DNA from: Citrobacter gillenii
GTDB taxonomy: Bacteria > Pseudomonadota > Gammaproteobacteria > Enterobacterales > Enterobacteriaceae
Assembly (NCBI RefSeq): GCF_013337685.1
Contig: NZ_SUQN01000003.1
Span: 461,166 to 525,165 of the forward strand
DNA: 64,000 bases
Reading direction: 5' to 3'
In this document: piece by piece, positions 43,061 through 54,094 of the stretch
Layout: each line of letters begins with the position of its first letter
How positions within the stretch are numbered: the first letter of the stretch is position 1
Made by a program: the position numbers and the translations under genes
The notes under the pieces: model-generated
Seen by the model: the letters and a program-made list of their open reading frames with translations, nothing else
Told to the model about the DNA's origin: nothing
Database searches by the model: none

Positions 43061-43627
43061 TTACTTAACGCGGGAAACGTATTCGCCTGAACGCGTATCC
43101 ACTTTGATCACTTCGCCGATCTGTACGAACAGCGGAACTTTAACAACTGCGCCGGTGGACAGCGTCGCTGGTTTGCCACCCGTACCCGCGGTGTCACCTT
43201 TCAGACCCGGGTCAGTTTCAACGATTTCCAGCTCAACAAAGTTCGGTGGGGTCACGGAGATAGGCTGACCATTCCACAGGGTCACGATGCACTCAGCCTG
43301 ATCCAACAGCCATTTAGCGCTATCGCCTACCGCTTTCGCGTCAGCAGCCAGCTGTTCGAAAGTGGAGTTGTTCATGAAATGATAGAACTCACCGTCGTTG
43401 TACAGGTAAGTCAGGTTCATATCTACAACGTCTGCGCCTTCAGCGGAGTCGGTGGATTTGAAGGTTTTCTCTACACGAGTACCGGTCAGCAGGCGGCGCA
43501 GCTTAACGCGCGCGAAAGCCTGGCCTTTACCCGGTTTAACGAATTCACTGGCTTCAACCGCATAAGGTTCGCCGTCCATCATGATTTTAAGACCGGCACG
43601 AAAATCGTTGCTATAGTAAGTCGCCAT
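43061..43627 (-). CDS. efp: Translation elongation factor P
   Basis: This 188-residue tRNA-shaped factor relieves ribosome stalling at polyproline. Three beta-barrel domains. Lys34 in KPGKGQ is the site beta-lysylated by EpmA after EpmB makes beta-lysine. The ATG at 43627 (MATYYSNDF) is the family start; the open frame upstream runs into epmB and is shadow. It is divergent from epmB, with only 40 bp between them. Confidence 0.98.
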   Translation of the reverse strand: MATYYSNDFRAGLKIMMDGEPYAVEASEFVKPGKGQAFARVKLRRLLTGTRVEKTFKSTDSAEGADVVDMNLTYLYNDGEFYHFMNNSTFEQLAADAKAVGDSAKWLLDQAECIVTLWNGQPISVTPPNFVELEIVETDPGLKGDTAGTGGKPATLSTGAVVKVPLFVQIGEVIKVDTRSGEYVSRVK

Positions 43628-43667
43628 AAGGCCCTCTGAAATTGTTAACTGGTAGCTTAGCCACAAA

Positions 43668-44696
43668 ATGGCGCATATTGTAACCCTAAACACCCCATCC
43701 AGAGAAGATTGGTTAGTACAACTTGCCGATGTTCTCACCGATCCGGATGAACTATTACGTCTTTTGAATATAGACGCTGATGAAAATATGCTCGCAGGTC
43801 GTGAGGCAAAACGTCTTTTTGCCCTGCGCGTCCCGCGATCGTTTATCGCGCGGATGGAAAAAGGCAACCCCAACGATCCGCTGCTGCGCCAGGTACTCAC
43901 CTCCCAAGATGAATTTGTCGCCGCGCCAGGATTCTCGACCGACCCGCTGGAAGAACAGCACAGCGTCGTGCCGGGATTACTACATAAGTATCGTAATCGG
44001 GCGTTGCTGCTGGTAAAAGGCGGATGCGCGGTCAACTGTCGCTACTGCTTCCGTCGCCATTTCCCTTATGCCGATAACCAGGGGAATAAGCGTAACTGGC
44101 AGATTGCGTTAGATTACATCGCGGCGCACCCGGAGCTGGATGAGATTATCTTCTCCGGCGGCGATCCGTTAATGGCCAAAGACCACGAACTGGACTGGTT
44201 GCTCACGCAACTGGAAGCCATCCCACATATTAAGCGCCTGCGTATTCACAGCCGTTTGCCGATTGTCATCCCGGCGCGAATTACCGACGGATTGGTCGAG
44301 CGTTTTGCTCACTCTTCTCTGCAAGTTCTGCTGGTGAATCACATTAACCACGCCAACGAAATTGATGAGACATTTCGTCAGGCGATGGCAAAACTGCGTC
44401 GGATTGGCGTCACACTGCTCAACCAAAGCGTGTTATTGCGCGGCGTGAACGATAACGCCCAGACGCTGGCGAATCTTAGCAACGCGCTATTTGATGCCGG
44501 CGTGATGCCCTATTACCTGCACGTGCTGGATAAGGTGCAAGGGGCCGCACACTTTATGGTCAGCGACGATGAAGCGCGTCAAATCATGCGAGAACTGTTG
44601 ACGCTGGTGTCTGGCTATATGGTCCCCAAACTGGCGCGTGAAATTGGCGGAGAGCCCAGTAAAACGCCGCTGGATCTGCAATTACGTCAGCAATAA
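43668..44696 (+). CDS. epmB: L-lysine 2,3-aminomutase for EF-P, EpmB
   Basis: This 342-residue radical-SAM, PLP-dependent enzyme converts (S)-alpha-lysine to (R)-beta-lysine for EF-P modification. The radical-SAM cluster motif CAVNCRYC (Cys120, 124, 127) is followed by FSGGDPL. The PLP Lys lies in the C-terminal part. It is divergent from its target efp across 40 bp, so the two probably share control elements. Confidence 0.97.
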   Translation: MAHIVTLNTPSREDWLVQLADVLTDPDELLRLLNIDADENMLAGREAKRLFALRVPRSFIARMEKGNPNDPLLRQVLTSQDEFVAAPGFSTDPLEEQHSVVPGLLHKYRNRALLLVKGGCAVNCRYCFRRHFPYADNQGNKRNWQIALDYIAAHPELDEIIFSGGDPLMAKDHELDWLLTQLEAIPHIKRLRIHSRLPIVIPARITDGLVERFAHSSLQVLLVNHINHANEIDETFRQAMAKLRRIGVTLLNQSVLLRGVNDNAQTLANLSNALFDAGVMPYYLHVLDKVQGAAHFMVSDDEARQIMRELLTLVSGYMVPKLAREIGGEPSKTPLDLQLRQQ

Positions 44697-44702
44697 TCCA
44701 AA

Positions 44703-44726
44703 TGAGTGTCCGTTTTCGGACACTCA
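44703..44726 (+). terminator. Stem-loop after epmB
   Basis: Perfect 10-bp inverted repeat TGAGTGTCCG/CGGACACTCA with loop TTTT, 6 nt past the epmB stop. It lacks a T run, so it may be a weak or Rho-aided end. Confidence 0.65.
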
Positions 44727-44879
44727 CTGCCAAATAATATAATTTCAATTTATTCAGTCCTTCTCTGACTTTTAATTTATGTTATTTTAGCGATAGCTAT
44801 CTTTTAATGTATTTATAAATCATATAAATAAATCAATATTTAGTTTTCCGTTGAATATTAGGTGAGAGAGAGAACCGCC

Positions 44880-45743
44880 GTGGCTATAACGATTAAAGGT
44901 ATTAATACGGGCATTATTCGTCAAAAAAATGAGTTCATTGCGCTGGCATTAAAGATAAAGGAACCCAGAAATAAAGAGTCGCTGTTTTTTCTGTCACCAT
45001 TCGGGCTACGAGACCTGCTTATCGCGCTGGAGAGCAGACTGCATACCAAGCACCTGTTGGGCGAGGATGCGCGTCTGCAGTATGAAAAAGCACGTGACAA
45101 AGTCAGTCAAAAAATGCATGAAAACATGCCATTAATTCAGGAGGATGAACTTAAAAATGCGGATATTAATCGTCGGATAAATTCACTGGTATTAGTAAGC
45201 GACGAAGGCGAAAACTTAACGCTCTCTCTTACACTGCATAATGGTCGAGTTTGCGAGCTATTAATTAATGAACTACAAATTACGGTACTGGCACATGCAA
45301 TTATTCACGCAATAAATAATGCAGGGATGCGCGAATTAGCACTGCGTATCACATCGTTATTAGATTTCCTGCCTCTGTACGACATTGATTGCCTGGATAA
45401 CGATAATCTTGAATACGATGCCTATACACAATCAGAATGGAAACATAATCTGTTTAATCATTATCTGGCTGTCATCTATCGCTATCAAGATAAAGCAGGG
45501 AAAGTTCGGTTCTGTGGTTCAGTGGTGAAAACTCGAGCCCCTTCGGATGATAAAGACGTAGAAGCGATCTCTCGTCGGCTTATCGACTTCAGCCCACGGC
45601 TAAAAAAACTGGCCGGTGTACCGTGCAAAGTGTTTGTCAGAACACTCACGGGGGATAAAACACAAAAGCTGACACAGGATCAGTGCCTGCGCGCGCTGCA
45701 TCATTTACGCCTACAGTCTGCCAGTAAAGCGCAGAATGCCTGA
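44880..45743 (+). CDS. yjeJ: Uncharacterised protein YjeJ
   Basis: This 287-residue soluble protein, clearly homologous to E. coli YjeJ (IKEPRNKESLFF, INNAGMRELALRITSLLDFLPLYD, LDFSPRLKKLAGVPC-like blocks), has no known domain that I recognise. The GTG at 44880 is taken as start because it matches the E. coli N-terminus; a GTG six codons upstream is possible and neither has a strong ribosome site. The 180-bp region upstream is very AT-rich, and the gene is lower in GC than its neighbours, which may point to transfer or H-NS control. A REP element follows. Confidence 0.85.
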   Translation: MAITIKGINTGIIRQKNEFIALALKIKEPRNKESLFFLSPFGLRDLLIALESRLHTKHLLGEDARLQYEKARDKVSQKMHENMPLIQEDELKNADINRRINSLVLVSDEGENLTLSLTLHNGRVCELLINELQITVLAHAIIHAINNAGMRELALRITSLLDFLPLYDIDCLDNDNLEYDAYTQSEWKHNLFNHYLAVIYRYQDKAGKVRFCGSVVKTRAPSDDKDVEAISRRLIDFSPRLKKLAGVPCKVFVRTLTGDKTQKLTQDQCLRALHHLRLQSASKAQNA

Positions 45744-45822
45744 TGGCGCTGCGCTTATCAGGCCTACGCTCATGTGTACCGTAGGCCGGATAAGACGCTT
45801 CAGCGTCGCCATCCGGCATCAA
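45742..45822. repeat. REP/BIME pair between yjeJ and yjeI
   Basis: GCCTGATGGCGCTGCGCTTATCAGGCCTAC and, inverted, GTAGGCCGGATAAG...CGCCATCCGGC. This is a full BIME with two opposed REP units between convergent genes. Confidence 0.85.
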
Positions 45823-45831
45823 CAGCGTTTA

Positions 45832-46185
45832 TCAATTAGGGCACTTATAAACCTGACCAATCATCTCGCTGGCGGTTGGGACAAAACTCGACAACATACC
45901 TTGTGATGGGCTGCTTACACCATAAATCACATTACCGCCCATTGCCGCAGCCTGGTTACGCAGATCGTTCGCCGCGCCGCGCATAGAGCCGCCCTCTTCG
46001 CCGTGCTGACCAGAAAGCCAGTTGCTCTGCTTACCTGTTGCGGTACCAATCAGCTGGCACTCGGCACCTGGCTTCTCTTCAACGAAGCGTACGCTTTGTC
46101 CGGCTGAACTCAGTTCGTTGCTGGAGCTACAACCCGCCATCAGTAGCGCGGCACCAACGATCCCTGCTAAATATTTCACGTGCAT
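45832..46185 (-). CDS. yjeI: DUF4156 lipoprotein YjeI
   Basis: This 117-residue lipoprotein has lipobox LMAGC and the acylated Cys at 19. The rest has CQLIGTATGKQSNWLSGQHG, typical of DUF4156, and a late Cys (VYKCPN) that may pair with the other. The start at 46185 follows GGGG 6 nt upstream; the frame upstream is not needed. Function is unknown. It is convergent with yjeJ and downstream of groL after a terminator. Confidence 0.9.
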   Translation of the reverse strand: MHVKYLAGIVGAALLMAGCSSSNELSSAGQSVRFVEEKPGAECQLIGTATGKQSNWLSGQHGEEGGSMRGAANDLRNQAAAMGGNVIYGVSSPSQGMLSSFVPTASEMIGQVYKCPN

Positions 46186-46257
46186 GTTATTCCCCATAAT
46201 CAATGCGCTGGACGTTTTGTCCGTAGCTGAATCATATACTAAAAAGATGACCAAAAG

Positions 46258-46291
46258 AAAAACCCCCGGACATTTCTGCCCGGGGGTTTCT
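46258..46291 (-). terminator. Terminator of groSL
   Basis: Inverted repeat AAACCCCCGG/CCGGGGGTTT with a 9-10 nt loop; on the minus strand TTTTTCTTTT follows. It lies about 80 bp after the groL stop and upstream of yjeI. Confidence 0.85.
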
Positions 46292-46317
46292 CATTTTTCG
46301 CGAGATGCGTATTTAAT

Positions 46318-46366
46318 CAAATAATTCAAGTTGCAGCCAACGAACCTGCGGCTTGAAGTATGAAGA
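46318..46366. repeat. ERIC-like remnant between groL and its terminator
   Basis: ATAATTCAAGTTGCAGCC and, inverted, GGCTTGAAGTAT flank a few bases. The outer words resemble ERIC element ends with the middle missing. It is within the groSL 3' untranslated region. Confidence 0.5.
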
Positions 46367-46371
46367 TTAAA

Positions 46372-48030
<1,659 letters not shown>

Positions 48031-48061
48031 TTAAATTCGTATGTTCAGTGTCGTTCGCGGA

Positions 48062-48415
<354 letters not shown>

Positions 48416-48434
48416 TTACCGGCTAGTGACCAGA

Positions 48435-48464
48435 GAGATGGGGATGGGGTTTTCTCCCTTCAAG
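48435..48464 (-). promoter_or_regulatory. Sigma-32 heat-shock promoter of groSL
   Basis: On the minus strand CCCCCTTGAA provides the -35 (CTTGAA at 48464-48459), and after 15 nt CCCCATCTC (48443-48435) provides the -10. Both match the sigma-32 consensus and the known E. coli groE promoter closely. Confidence 0.9.
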
Positions 48465-48630
48465 GGGGCAAGCGAAAAATTTTTTTTATCAGGAGAAAAT
48501 CCCGCCAAAACACCGACACACCTCACATTTAATACCGATTTCAGTCACGTCGTCATAAGCAAATCCGATTGTGATACCATCGAAAATCTGCGCTGTAGCC
48601 TATTTAACGGGCATAATCGGATAACAATTT

Positions 48631-49893
48631 ATGAGTGGACTGAAGCAAGAGCTGGGGCTGGCTCAGGGCATTGGCCTGTTGTCGACATCATTGTTAGGGA
48701 CAGGCGTTTTTGCTGTTCCCGCATTGGCTGCCCTGGTGGCGGGTAACAATAGCCTGTGGGCCTGGCCGGTCCTCATTCTTCTAGTCTTCCCCGTAGCGAT
48801 TGTCTTTGCCGTGCTCGGTCGCCATTACCCCAGCGCCGGCGGTGTGGCACATTTTGTCGGCATGGCCTTTGGCTCTCGCCTGGAGCGTGTTACCGGCTGG
48901 CTGTTTTTATCGGTGATTCCGGTCGGGCTGCCAGCGGCATTGCACATTGCCGCCGGATTCGGTCAAGCCATGTTTGGCTGGCATGGCTGGCAGCTTTTGT
49001 TGGCAGAACTCGGTACGCTGGCGTTGGTTTGGTATGTGGGTTCCCGCGGTGCCAGCTCCAGTGCAAACCTGCAAACGGTCATCGCCGGGCTGATTGTTGC
49101 CCTGATCGTTGGCATCTGGTGGGCGGGTGAACTTAAACCCGGCGAAATCCCCTTTCCTGCCATTACCGATATTGAACTGCCTGGGCTATTCGCGGCGCTG
49201 TCGGTGATGTTCTGGTGTTTTGTCGGTCTTGAAGCATTCGCACACCTGGCCTCGGAGTTCAAAAAACCGGAGCGAGACTTTCCCCGTGCACTGATGATCG
49301 GCCTGCTACTGGCCGGTTCAGTCTACTGGGCATGTACGGTCGTGGTACTACATTTTGGCGCCTATGGTGAGCAAATGGCTGCGGCGGCATCGCTACCTAA
49401 TATTGTCGTACAACTGTTTGGCGTACAAGCTCTGTGGGTCGCCTGCATCATTGGTTATCTGGCCTGCTTTGCCAGCCTGAACATTTATATTCAGAGTTTC
49501 TCCCGCCTGGTGTGGTCGCAAGCGCAATATAAGCCGGAGAGTTACCTGGCTCGCTTGTCCCCTCGCCATCTTCCGCGCAATGCTTTGAACGCGGTGTTAG
49601 CTTGCTGCGTGGTCAGCACATTGTGCATCTATATACTGCAAATCAACCTCGATGCATTAATCATCTATGCCAACGGCATCTTTATTATGATTTATCTGCT
49701 GTGCATGCTGGCAGGGTGCCGACTGCTAAAAGGACATTATCGTGCGTTGGCGGTGATTGGCTGTCTGTTGTGCCTGTTGCTGCTGGCAATGGTTGGCTGG
49801 AAGAGTCTGTATGCACTGGTTATGCTGGCAGGACTGTGGTTGTTTTTACCCCGCAGGCCGGATAAGGCCGTTACACCGCAATCCGGCAAGTAA
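48631..49893 (+). CDS. yjeH: L-methionine/branched-chain amino acid exporter YjeH
   Basis: This 420-residue APC-superfamily transporter has about twelve membrane segments. E. coli YjeH exports L-methionine and branched-chain amino acids. GTGVFAVPALAALVAG (helix 1) and MFWCFVGLEAFAHLASEFKKPERDFPRA (helix 6 region) are typical of the superfamily. It is divergent from groSL and convergent with fxsA, with a REP in between. Confidence 0.93.
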   Translation: MSGLKQELGLAQGIGLLSTSLLGTGVFAVPALAALVAGNNSLWAWPVLILLVFPVAIVFAVLGRHYPSAGGVAHFVGMAFGSRLERVTGWLFLSVIPVGLPAALHIAAGFGQAMFGWHGWQLLLAELGTLALVWYVGSRGASSSANLQTVIAGLIVALIVGIWWAGELKPGEIPFPAITDIELPGLFAALSVMFWCFVGLEAFAHLASEFKKPERDFPRALMIGLLLAGSVYWACTVVVLHFGAYGEQMAAAASLPNIVVQLFGVQALWVACIIGYLACFASLNIYIQSFSRLVWSQAQYKPESYLARLSPRHLPRNALNAVLACCVVSTLCIYILQINLDALIIYANGIFIMIYLLCMLAGCRLLKGHYRALAVIGCLLCLLLLAMVGWKSLYALVMLAGLWLFLPRRPDKAVTPQSGK

Positions 49894-49942
49894 AGCCTCG
49901 TTGCCGGATGATGCCGCTCACACGGCGTATCCGGCCTACAAC
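49893..49942. repeat. REP element between yjeH and fxsA
   Basis: GTTGCCGGATGATGCCGCT...ACGGCGTATCCGGCCTACAAC forms a REP palindrome between the convergent stops. Confidence 0.78.
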
Positions 49943-49946
49943 GTCA

Positions 49947-50426
49947 TTAATCCCGACGGTCGTCGTCTTTATGATCAAGGCGGTTGCGCTCATCATCTTT
50001 ACGCTGGAACTCACCGTCAAAGGTCTCGCCCCCACCAGTTCCTGCACTAAAGCCGCCCCCCGGCATACGAGAAAAGCGCAGGTGCGGCAGCAGCTTCATG
50101 GTCAGATGCTTCTGCACCGGAGGTAATAAAAGAAGAAGACCAAGGAAATCGGTGAAGAAGCCCGGCAGCACCAGCAGCAAACCAGCAATAATCAGCGACA
50201 CGCTCTTGATCATTTCTTCAGCAGGACTTTCACCCGCCGCCATTTTTTGTTGCATCAACAAAAAGTTCTTAAACCCTTGGTTACGAACCAGAGACATACC
50301 GATAACCGAGGTAAAAATGACCAAAATCAGCGTCATCAGAACACCCATAACATGGGCAACCTGAATGAAAATAGATATCTCTATGTAAACATAGAGAAAA
50401 ATGGCAAGTAATGGTATCCAGCGCAA
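49947..50426 (-). CDS. fxsA: Phage T7 exclusion suppressor FxsA
   Basis: This 159-residue inner-membrane protein has about four hydrophobic segments (roughly 4-22, 27-46, 71-90 and a short one following) and a charged C-terminal tail rich in Asp, Arg and Lys. Over-production in E. coli relieves F-plasmid exclusion of T7. The start is TTG at 50426, supported by AGGAG 5 nt upstream and by the E. coli N-terminus (RW-P---AIFLYVYIEISIF). The open frame extends upstream without a ribosome site. Confidence 0.93.
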   Translation of the reverse strand: MRWIPLLAIFLYVYIEISIFIQVAHVMGVLMTLILVIFTSVIGMSLVRNQGFKNFLLMQQKMAAGESPAEEMIKSVSLIIAGLLLVLPGFFTDFLGLLLLLPPVQKHLTMKLLPHLRFSRMPGGGFSAGTGGGETFDGEFQRKDDERNRLDHKDDDRRD

Positions 50427-50765
50427 AGGACTCTCCTGTAAATAACAGCCGTTTTCGCCACGTCTGTCCGAATGGTTATGTGACTCGCATCGGAAAGATG
50501 TGGGGGGAATTAGCAAAATTTCAAGCGGGTTCTACACTTATTTTTGGTATTAATCCTAAAGGGGTGATCCATTTCACAGAATAATAATTAAGGGGTAATT
50601 TCCGCGTTTTAAGTGATCCAGATTACGGTAGAAATCCTGAACCAGCATATGATCTCGGGTATCAGACCGATGCAGGGGATAATCGTCGGTCGAGAAACAA
50701 TCGAAATCACATATATCCTGTGTGTTTAGTAAAAAATCATTGGCAGCTTGAAAAAGAAGGTTCAC
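50427..50765 (+). promoter_or_regulatory. fxsA-aspA divergent region with a CRP site
   Basis: A 339-bp non-coding gap. GGTGATCCATTTCACA (50563-50578) differs from the CRP consensus TGTGA-N6-TCACA by one base. A second weaker match, AAGTGATCCAGATTAC, lies near 50612-50627. aspA in E. coli is activated by cAMP-CRP. AAGAAGG (50754-50760) is the aspA Shine-Dalgarno. No gene is supported in the gap. Confidence 0.65.
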
Positions 50766-52202
50766 ATGTTAAACAACATTCGTATCGAAGAAGACTTGTT
50801 GGGTACCAGGGAAGTTCCAGCGGACGCCTACTACGGTGTTCATACTCTGAGAGCGATTGAAAACTTCTACATTAGCAACAACAAAATCAGCGATATCCCT
50901 GAATTTGTTCGCGGTATGGTAATGGTGAAAAAGGCAGCGGCCCTGGCCAACAAAGAGCTGCAAACCATTCCTAAGAGTGTGGCAAATGCCATCATCGCAG
51001 CATGTGATGAAGTTCTGAATAACGGAAAATGCATGGATCAGTTCCCGGTAGATGTTTACCAGGGTGGTGCGGGTACCTCCGTCAACATGAACACCAACGA
51101 AGTGCTGGCCAATATCGGTCTGGAACTGATGGGTCACCAGAAAGGTGAATATCAGTACCTGAATCCGAACGACCACGTGAACAAATGTCAGTCTACCAAC
51201 GACGCTTATCCGACCGGCTTCCGTATCGCTGTTTACGCATCCATCATCAAACTGATTGATGCCCTTAACCAACTGCGTGAAGGCTTCGAACAAAAAGCTG
51301 TTGAATTCCAGGACATCCTGAAAATGGGTCGTACCCAGTTGCAGGATGCTGTACCGATGACTCTCGGTCAGGAATTCCGTGCTTTCAGCGTTCTGTTGAA
51401 AGAAGAAGTGAAGAACATTGGCCGTACTGCTGAGCTGCTGCTGGAAGTTAACCTCGGCGCAACCGCAATCGGTACAGGTCTGAACACCCCGAAAGAGTAC
51501 TCTCCGCTGGCTGTACAGAAACTGGCTGAAGTGACTGGTTTTGCCTGTGTTCCGGCTGAAGACCTGATTGAAGCAACGTCCGACTGTGGCGCATACGTTA
51601 TGGTGCACAGCGCACTGAAACGCCTGGCTGTTAAGATGTCCAAAATCTGTAACGACCTGCGTTTGCTCTCCTCTGGCCCACGTGCCGGCCTGAACGAGAT
51701 CAACCTGCCGGAACTGCAGGCGGGCTCTTCCATCATGCCAGCAAAAGTAAACCCGGTTATCCCGGAAGTCGTCAACCAGGTGTGCTTTAAAGTCATCGGT
51801 AACGACATCACCGTCACCATGGCGTCTGAAGCAGGTCAGCTGCAGTTGAACGTTATGGAACCGGTTATTGGCCAGGCGATGTTTGAATCTATCCACATCC
51901 TGAGCAACGCTTGCTATAACCTGCTGGAAAAATGCGTTAGCGGCATTACGGCTAACAAAGAAGTGTGTGAAGCATTCGTGTATAACTCTATCGGTATCGT
52001 GACCTATTTGAACCCGTTCATCGGTCACCACAACGGCGATATCGTCGGTAAAATCTGTGCCGAAACCGGTAAGAGCGTGCGTGAAGTTGTCCTTGAACGT
52101 GGCCTGCTGACCGAAGCTGAGCTGGACGATATCTTCTCTGCTCAGAACCTGATGCACCCTGCTTATAAAGCAAAACGTTATACTGATGAAAGCGAACAGT
52201 AA
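50766..52202 (+). CDS. aspA: Aspartate ammonia-lyase
   Basis: This 478-residue enzyme converts aspartate to fumarate and ammonia, feeding fumarate respiration when oxygen is absent. Fumarase/aspartase superfamily: [23 protein letters not shown] and the mobile catalytic loop [12 protein letters not shown]. The ATG at 50766 follows AAGAAGG 5 nt upstream and gives the E. coli length; the frame upstream is shadow. dcuA follows after a terminator. Confidence 0.98.
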   Translation: MLNNIRIEEDLLGTREVPADAYYGVHTLRAIENFYISNNKISDIPEFVRGMVMVKKAAALANKELQTIPKSVANAIIAACDEVLNNGKCMDQFPVDVYQGGAGTSVNMNTNEVLANIGLELMGHQKGEYQYLNPNDHVNKCQSTNDAYPTGFRIAVYASIIKLIDALNQLREGFEQKAVEFQDILKMGRTQLQDAVPMTLGQEFRAFSVLLKEEVKNIGRTAELLLEVNLGATAIGTGLNTPKEYSPLAVQKLAEVTGFACVPAEDLIEATSDCGAYVMVHSALKRLAVKMSKICNDLRLLSSGPRAGLNEINLPELQAGSSIMPAKVNPVIPEVVNQVCFKVIGNDITVTMASEAGQLQLNVMEPVIGQAMFESIHILSNACYNLLEKCVSGITANKEVCEAFVYNSIGIVTYLNPFIGHHNGDIVGKICAETGKSVREVVLERGLLTEAELDDIFSAQNLMHPAYKAKRYTDESEQ

Positions 52203-52223
52203 TCGTGTAGGGTAGTACCAGAG

Positions 52224-52251
52224 AAGGCACGTCAGATGACGTGCCTTTTTT
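52224..52251 (+). terminator. Terminator between aspA and dcuA
   Basis: Stem AAGGCACGTC-agat-GACGTGCCTT followed by a T run. Some transcripts must read through for aspA-dcuA cotranscription, unless dcuA has its own promoter in the 60 bp that follow. Confidence 0.9.
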
Positions 52252-52316
52252 CTTGCACGAAGTTACTTAAAAACAACAATTTAATATCAACTTGTTAAAC
52301 AACAAGGAAGGCTAAT

Positions 52317-53618
52317 ATGATAGTTTTAGAACTTATCATCGTTTTGCTGGCAATCTTTTTAGGTGCCAGACTTGGGGGTATCGGTATTGGATTTGCAGGT
52401 GGGCTGGGTGTTCTGGTTCTCGCCGCTATTGGCGTAAAACCGGGTAACATTCCGTTCGATGTTATTTCCATTATCATGGCGGTCATCGCTGCCATTTCTG
52501 CTATGCAGATTGCAGGTGGTCTGGACTATTTGGTTCACCAAACTGAAAAACTGCTGCGTAAGAACCCAAAATACATCACGATCCTTGCACCGATCGTGAC
52601 CTATTTCCTGACTATCTTTGCAGGTACAGGCAACATCTCTCTGGCAACGCTGCCGGTTATCGCTGAAGTGGCGAAGGAACAAGGCATCAAACCTTGCCGT
52701 CCGCTGTCTACTGCAGTGGTTTCTGCACAGATTGCGATTACTGCGTCGCCAATCTCCGCAGCTGTGGTGTACATGTCTTCCGTCATGGAAGGTCATGGCA
52801 TCAGCTACATCCACCTGCTGTCCGTGGTCATTCCGTCCACGCTGCTGGCGGTACTGGTGATGTCCTTCCTGGTCACTATGCTGTTCAACTCCAAGCTGTC
52901 TGACGATCCGGTTTACCGTAAACGTCTGGAAGAAGGCCTGGTCGAACTGCGCGGTGAAAGACAAGTTGAAATCAAAGCGGGCGCAAAAACTTCCGTATGG
53001 TTGTTCCTGCTGGGCGTAGTTTGCGTGGTGGCTTACGCCATTATCAACAGCCCAAGCCTCGGTCTGGTCGCTAAACCGCTGATGAACACTACCAACGCCA
53101 TCCTGATCATCATGCTGAGCATCGCGACGCTGACCACGATCATCTGCCGCGTTGAAACGGACTCTATCCTGAACTCCAGCACCTTCAAAGCCGGTATGAG
53201 CGCCTGTATTTGTATCCTGGGCGTTGCGTGGCTGGGTGATACTTTCGTTTCTCACAACATTGACTGGATCAAAGACACTGCAGGTAGCGTTATTCAGGGC
53301 CATCCGTGGCTGCTGGCTGTCATCTTCTTCTTTGCTTCTGCACTGCTGTACTCTCAGGCAGCAACGGCAAAAGCTCTGATGCCGATGGCTCTGGCGCTGA
53401 ACGTTTCTCCGCTGACCGCTGTCGCATCTTTCGCGGCGGTTTCTGGCCTGTTCATTCTGCCAACTTACCCTACGCTGGTTGCGGCGGTTCAGATGGATGA
53501 CACCGGGACAACCCGCATCGGTAAATTCGTCTTTAACCATCCGTTCTTCATCCCGGGTACGCTGGGTGTGGTACTGGCTGTCTGCTTCGGCTTCCTGCTG
53601 GGCAGCTTCATGCTGTAA
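52317..53618 (+). CDS. dcuA: C4-dicarboxylate transporter DcuA
   Basis: This 433-residue inner-membrane protein with about ten helices exchanges aspartate or fumarate for succinate. GLDYLVHQTEKLLRKNPKYI and TGNISLATLPVIAEVAKEQG are Dcu-family blocks. Together with aspA and frdABCD it completes anaerobic aspartate/fumarate use. Shine-Dalgarno GGAAGG upstream. Confidence 0.97.
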   Translation: MIVLELIIVLLAIFLGARLGGIGIGFAGGLGVLVLAAIGVKPGNIPFDVISIIMAVIAAISAMQIAGGLDYLVHQTEKLLRKNPKYITILAPIVTYFLTIFAGTGNISLATLPVIAEVAKEQGIKPCRPLSTAVVSAQIAITASPISAAVVYMSSVMEGHGISYIHLLSVVIPSTLLAVLVMSFLVTMLFNSKLSDDPVYRKRLEEGLVELRGERQVEIKAGAKTSVWLFLLGVVCVVAYAIINSPSLGLVAKPLMNTTNAILIIMLSIATLTTIICRVETDSILNSSTFKAGMSACICILGVAWLGDTFVSHNIDWIKDTAGSVIQGHPWLLAVIFFFASALLYSQAATAKALMPMALALNVSPLTAVASFAAVSGLFILPTYPTLVAAVQMDDTGTTRIGKFVFNHPFFIPGTLGVVLAVCFGFLLGSFML

Positions 53619-53625
53619 GCTTTAC

Positions 53626-53651
53626 CTGCAGGGCGCCTGTGCGCCCTGCAG
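53626..53651 (+). terminator. Terminator after dcuA
   Basis: Perfect 11-bp stem CTGCAGGGCGC/GCGCCCTGCAG with loop CTGT, followed by a pyrimidine-rich but not pure T stretch. Confidence 0.75.
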
Positions 53652-53746
53652 TTCCTCTCTCCCGTCTCGCTTTGACTAACATCCTTCTTCCGTCCGTTGT
53701 ATAGTGACTCCTCTCTTGCTGGTTACTCTGTGCTTTCGAGGTGTTT

Positions 53747-54094
53747 ATGCTTGATGTAAAGAATCAGGATATCTCCATCCCCGATACCGTTGTCGTGCTC
53801 TGTACCGCCCCGGATGAAGCAACCGCTCAGGATCTGGCCGCTAAAGTACTGGCGGAAAAACTGGCCGCCTGCGTCACACTGCTGCCCGGCGCTACCTCCC
53901 TCTATTATTGGGAAGGCAAGCTGGAGCAGGAATATGAAGTCCAGATGATCTTAAAAACCGCAGTTTCACACCAGCAAGCACTTCTCGATTGCCTGAAGTC
54001 ACATCACCCGTACCAAACACCTGAACTTCTGGTTTTACCCGTCACTCACGGAGATTTTGATTACCGCTCATGGCTCAACGCATCCTTACGCTGA
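53747..54094 (+). CDS. cutA: Divalent-cation tolerance protein CutA
   Basis: This 115-residue trimeric cytoplasmic protein of PII-like fold is linked to copper tolerance. [25 protein letters not shown] and [17 protein letters not shown] are family signatures. The ATG at 53747 follows GAGG; a GTG two codons upstream is less likely. It overlaps dsbD by 25 bases, so the two are translationally coupled. Confidence 0.96.
   Translation: MLDVKNQDISIPDTVVVLCTAPDEATAQDLAAKVLAEKLAACVTLLPGATSLYYWEGKLEQEYEVQMILKTAVSHQQALLDCLKSHHPYQTPELLVLPVTHGDFDYRSWLNASLR

Noticed and set aside
50769..52157. 462-codon minus-strand frame opposite aspA
   Set aside because: Antisense shadow of a strongly biased gene; composition is His/Gln/Phe-rich, typical of such shadows.
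52359..53540. 393-codon minus-strand frame opposite dcuA
   Set aside because: Antisense shadow; no domain or start signal.
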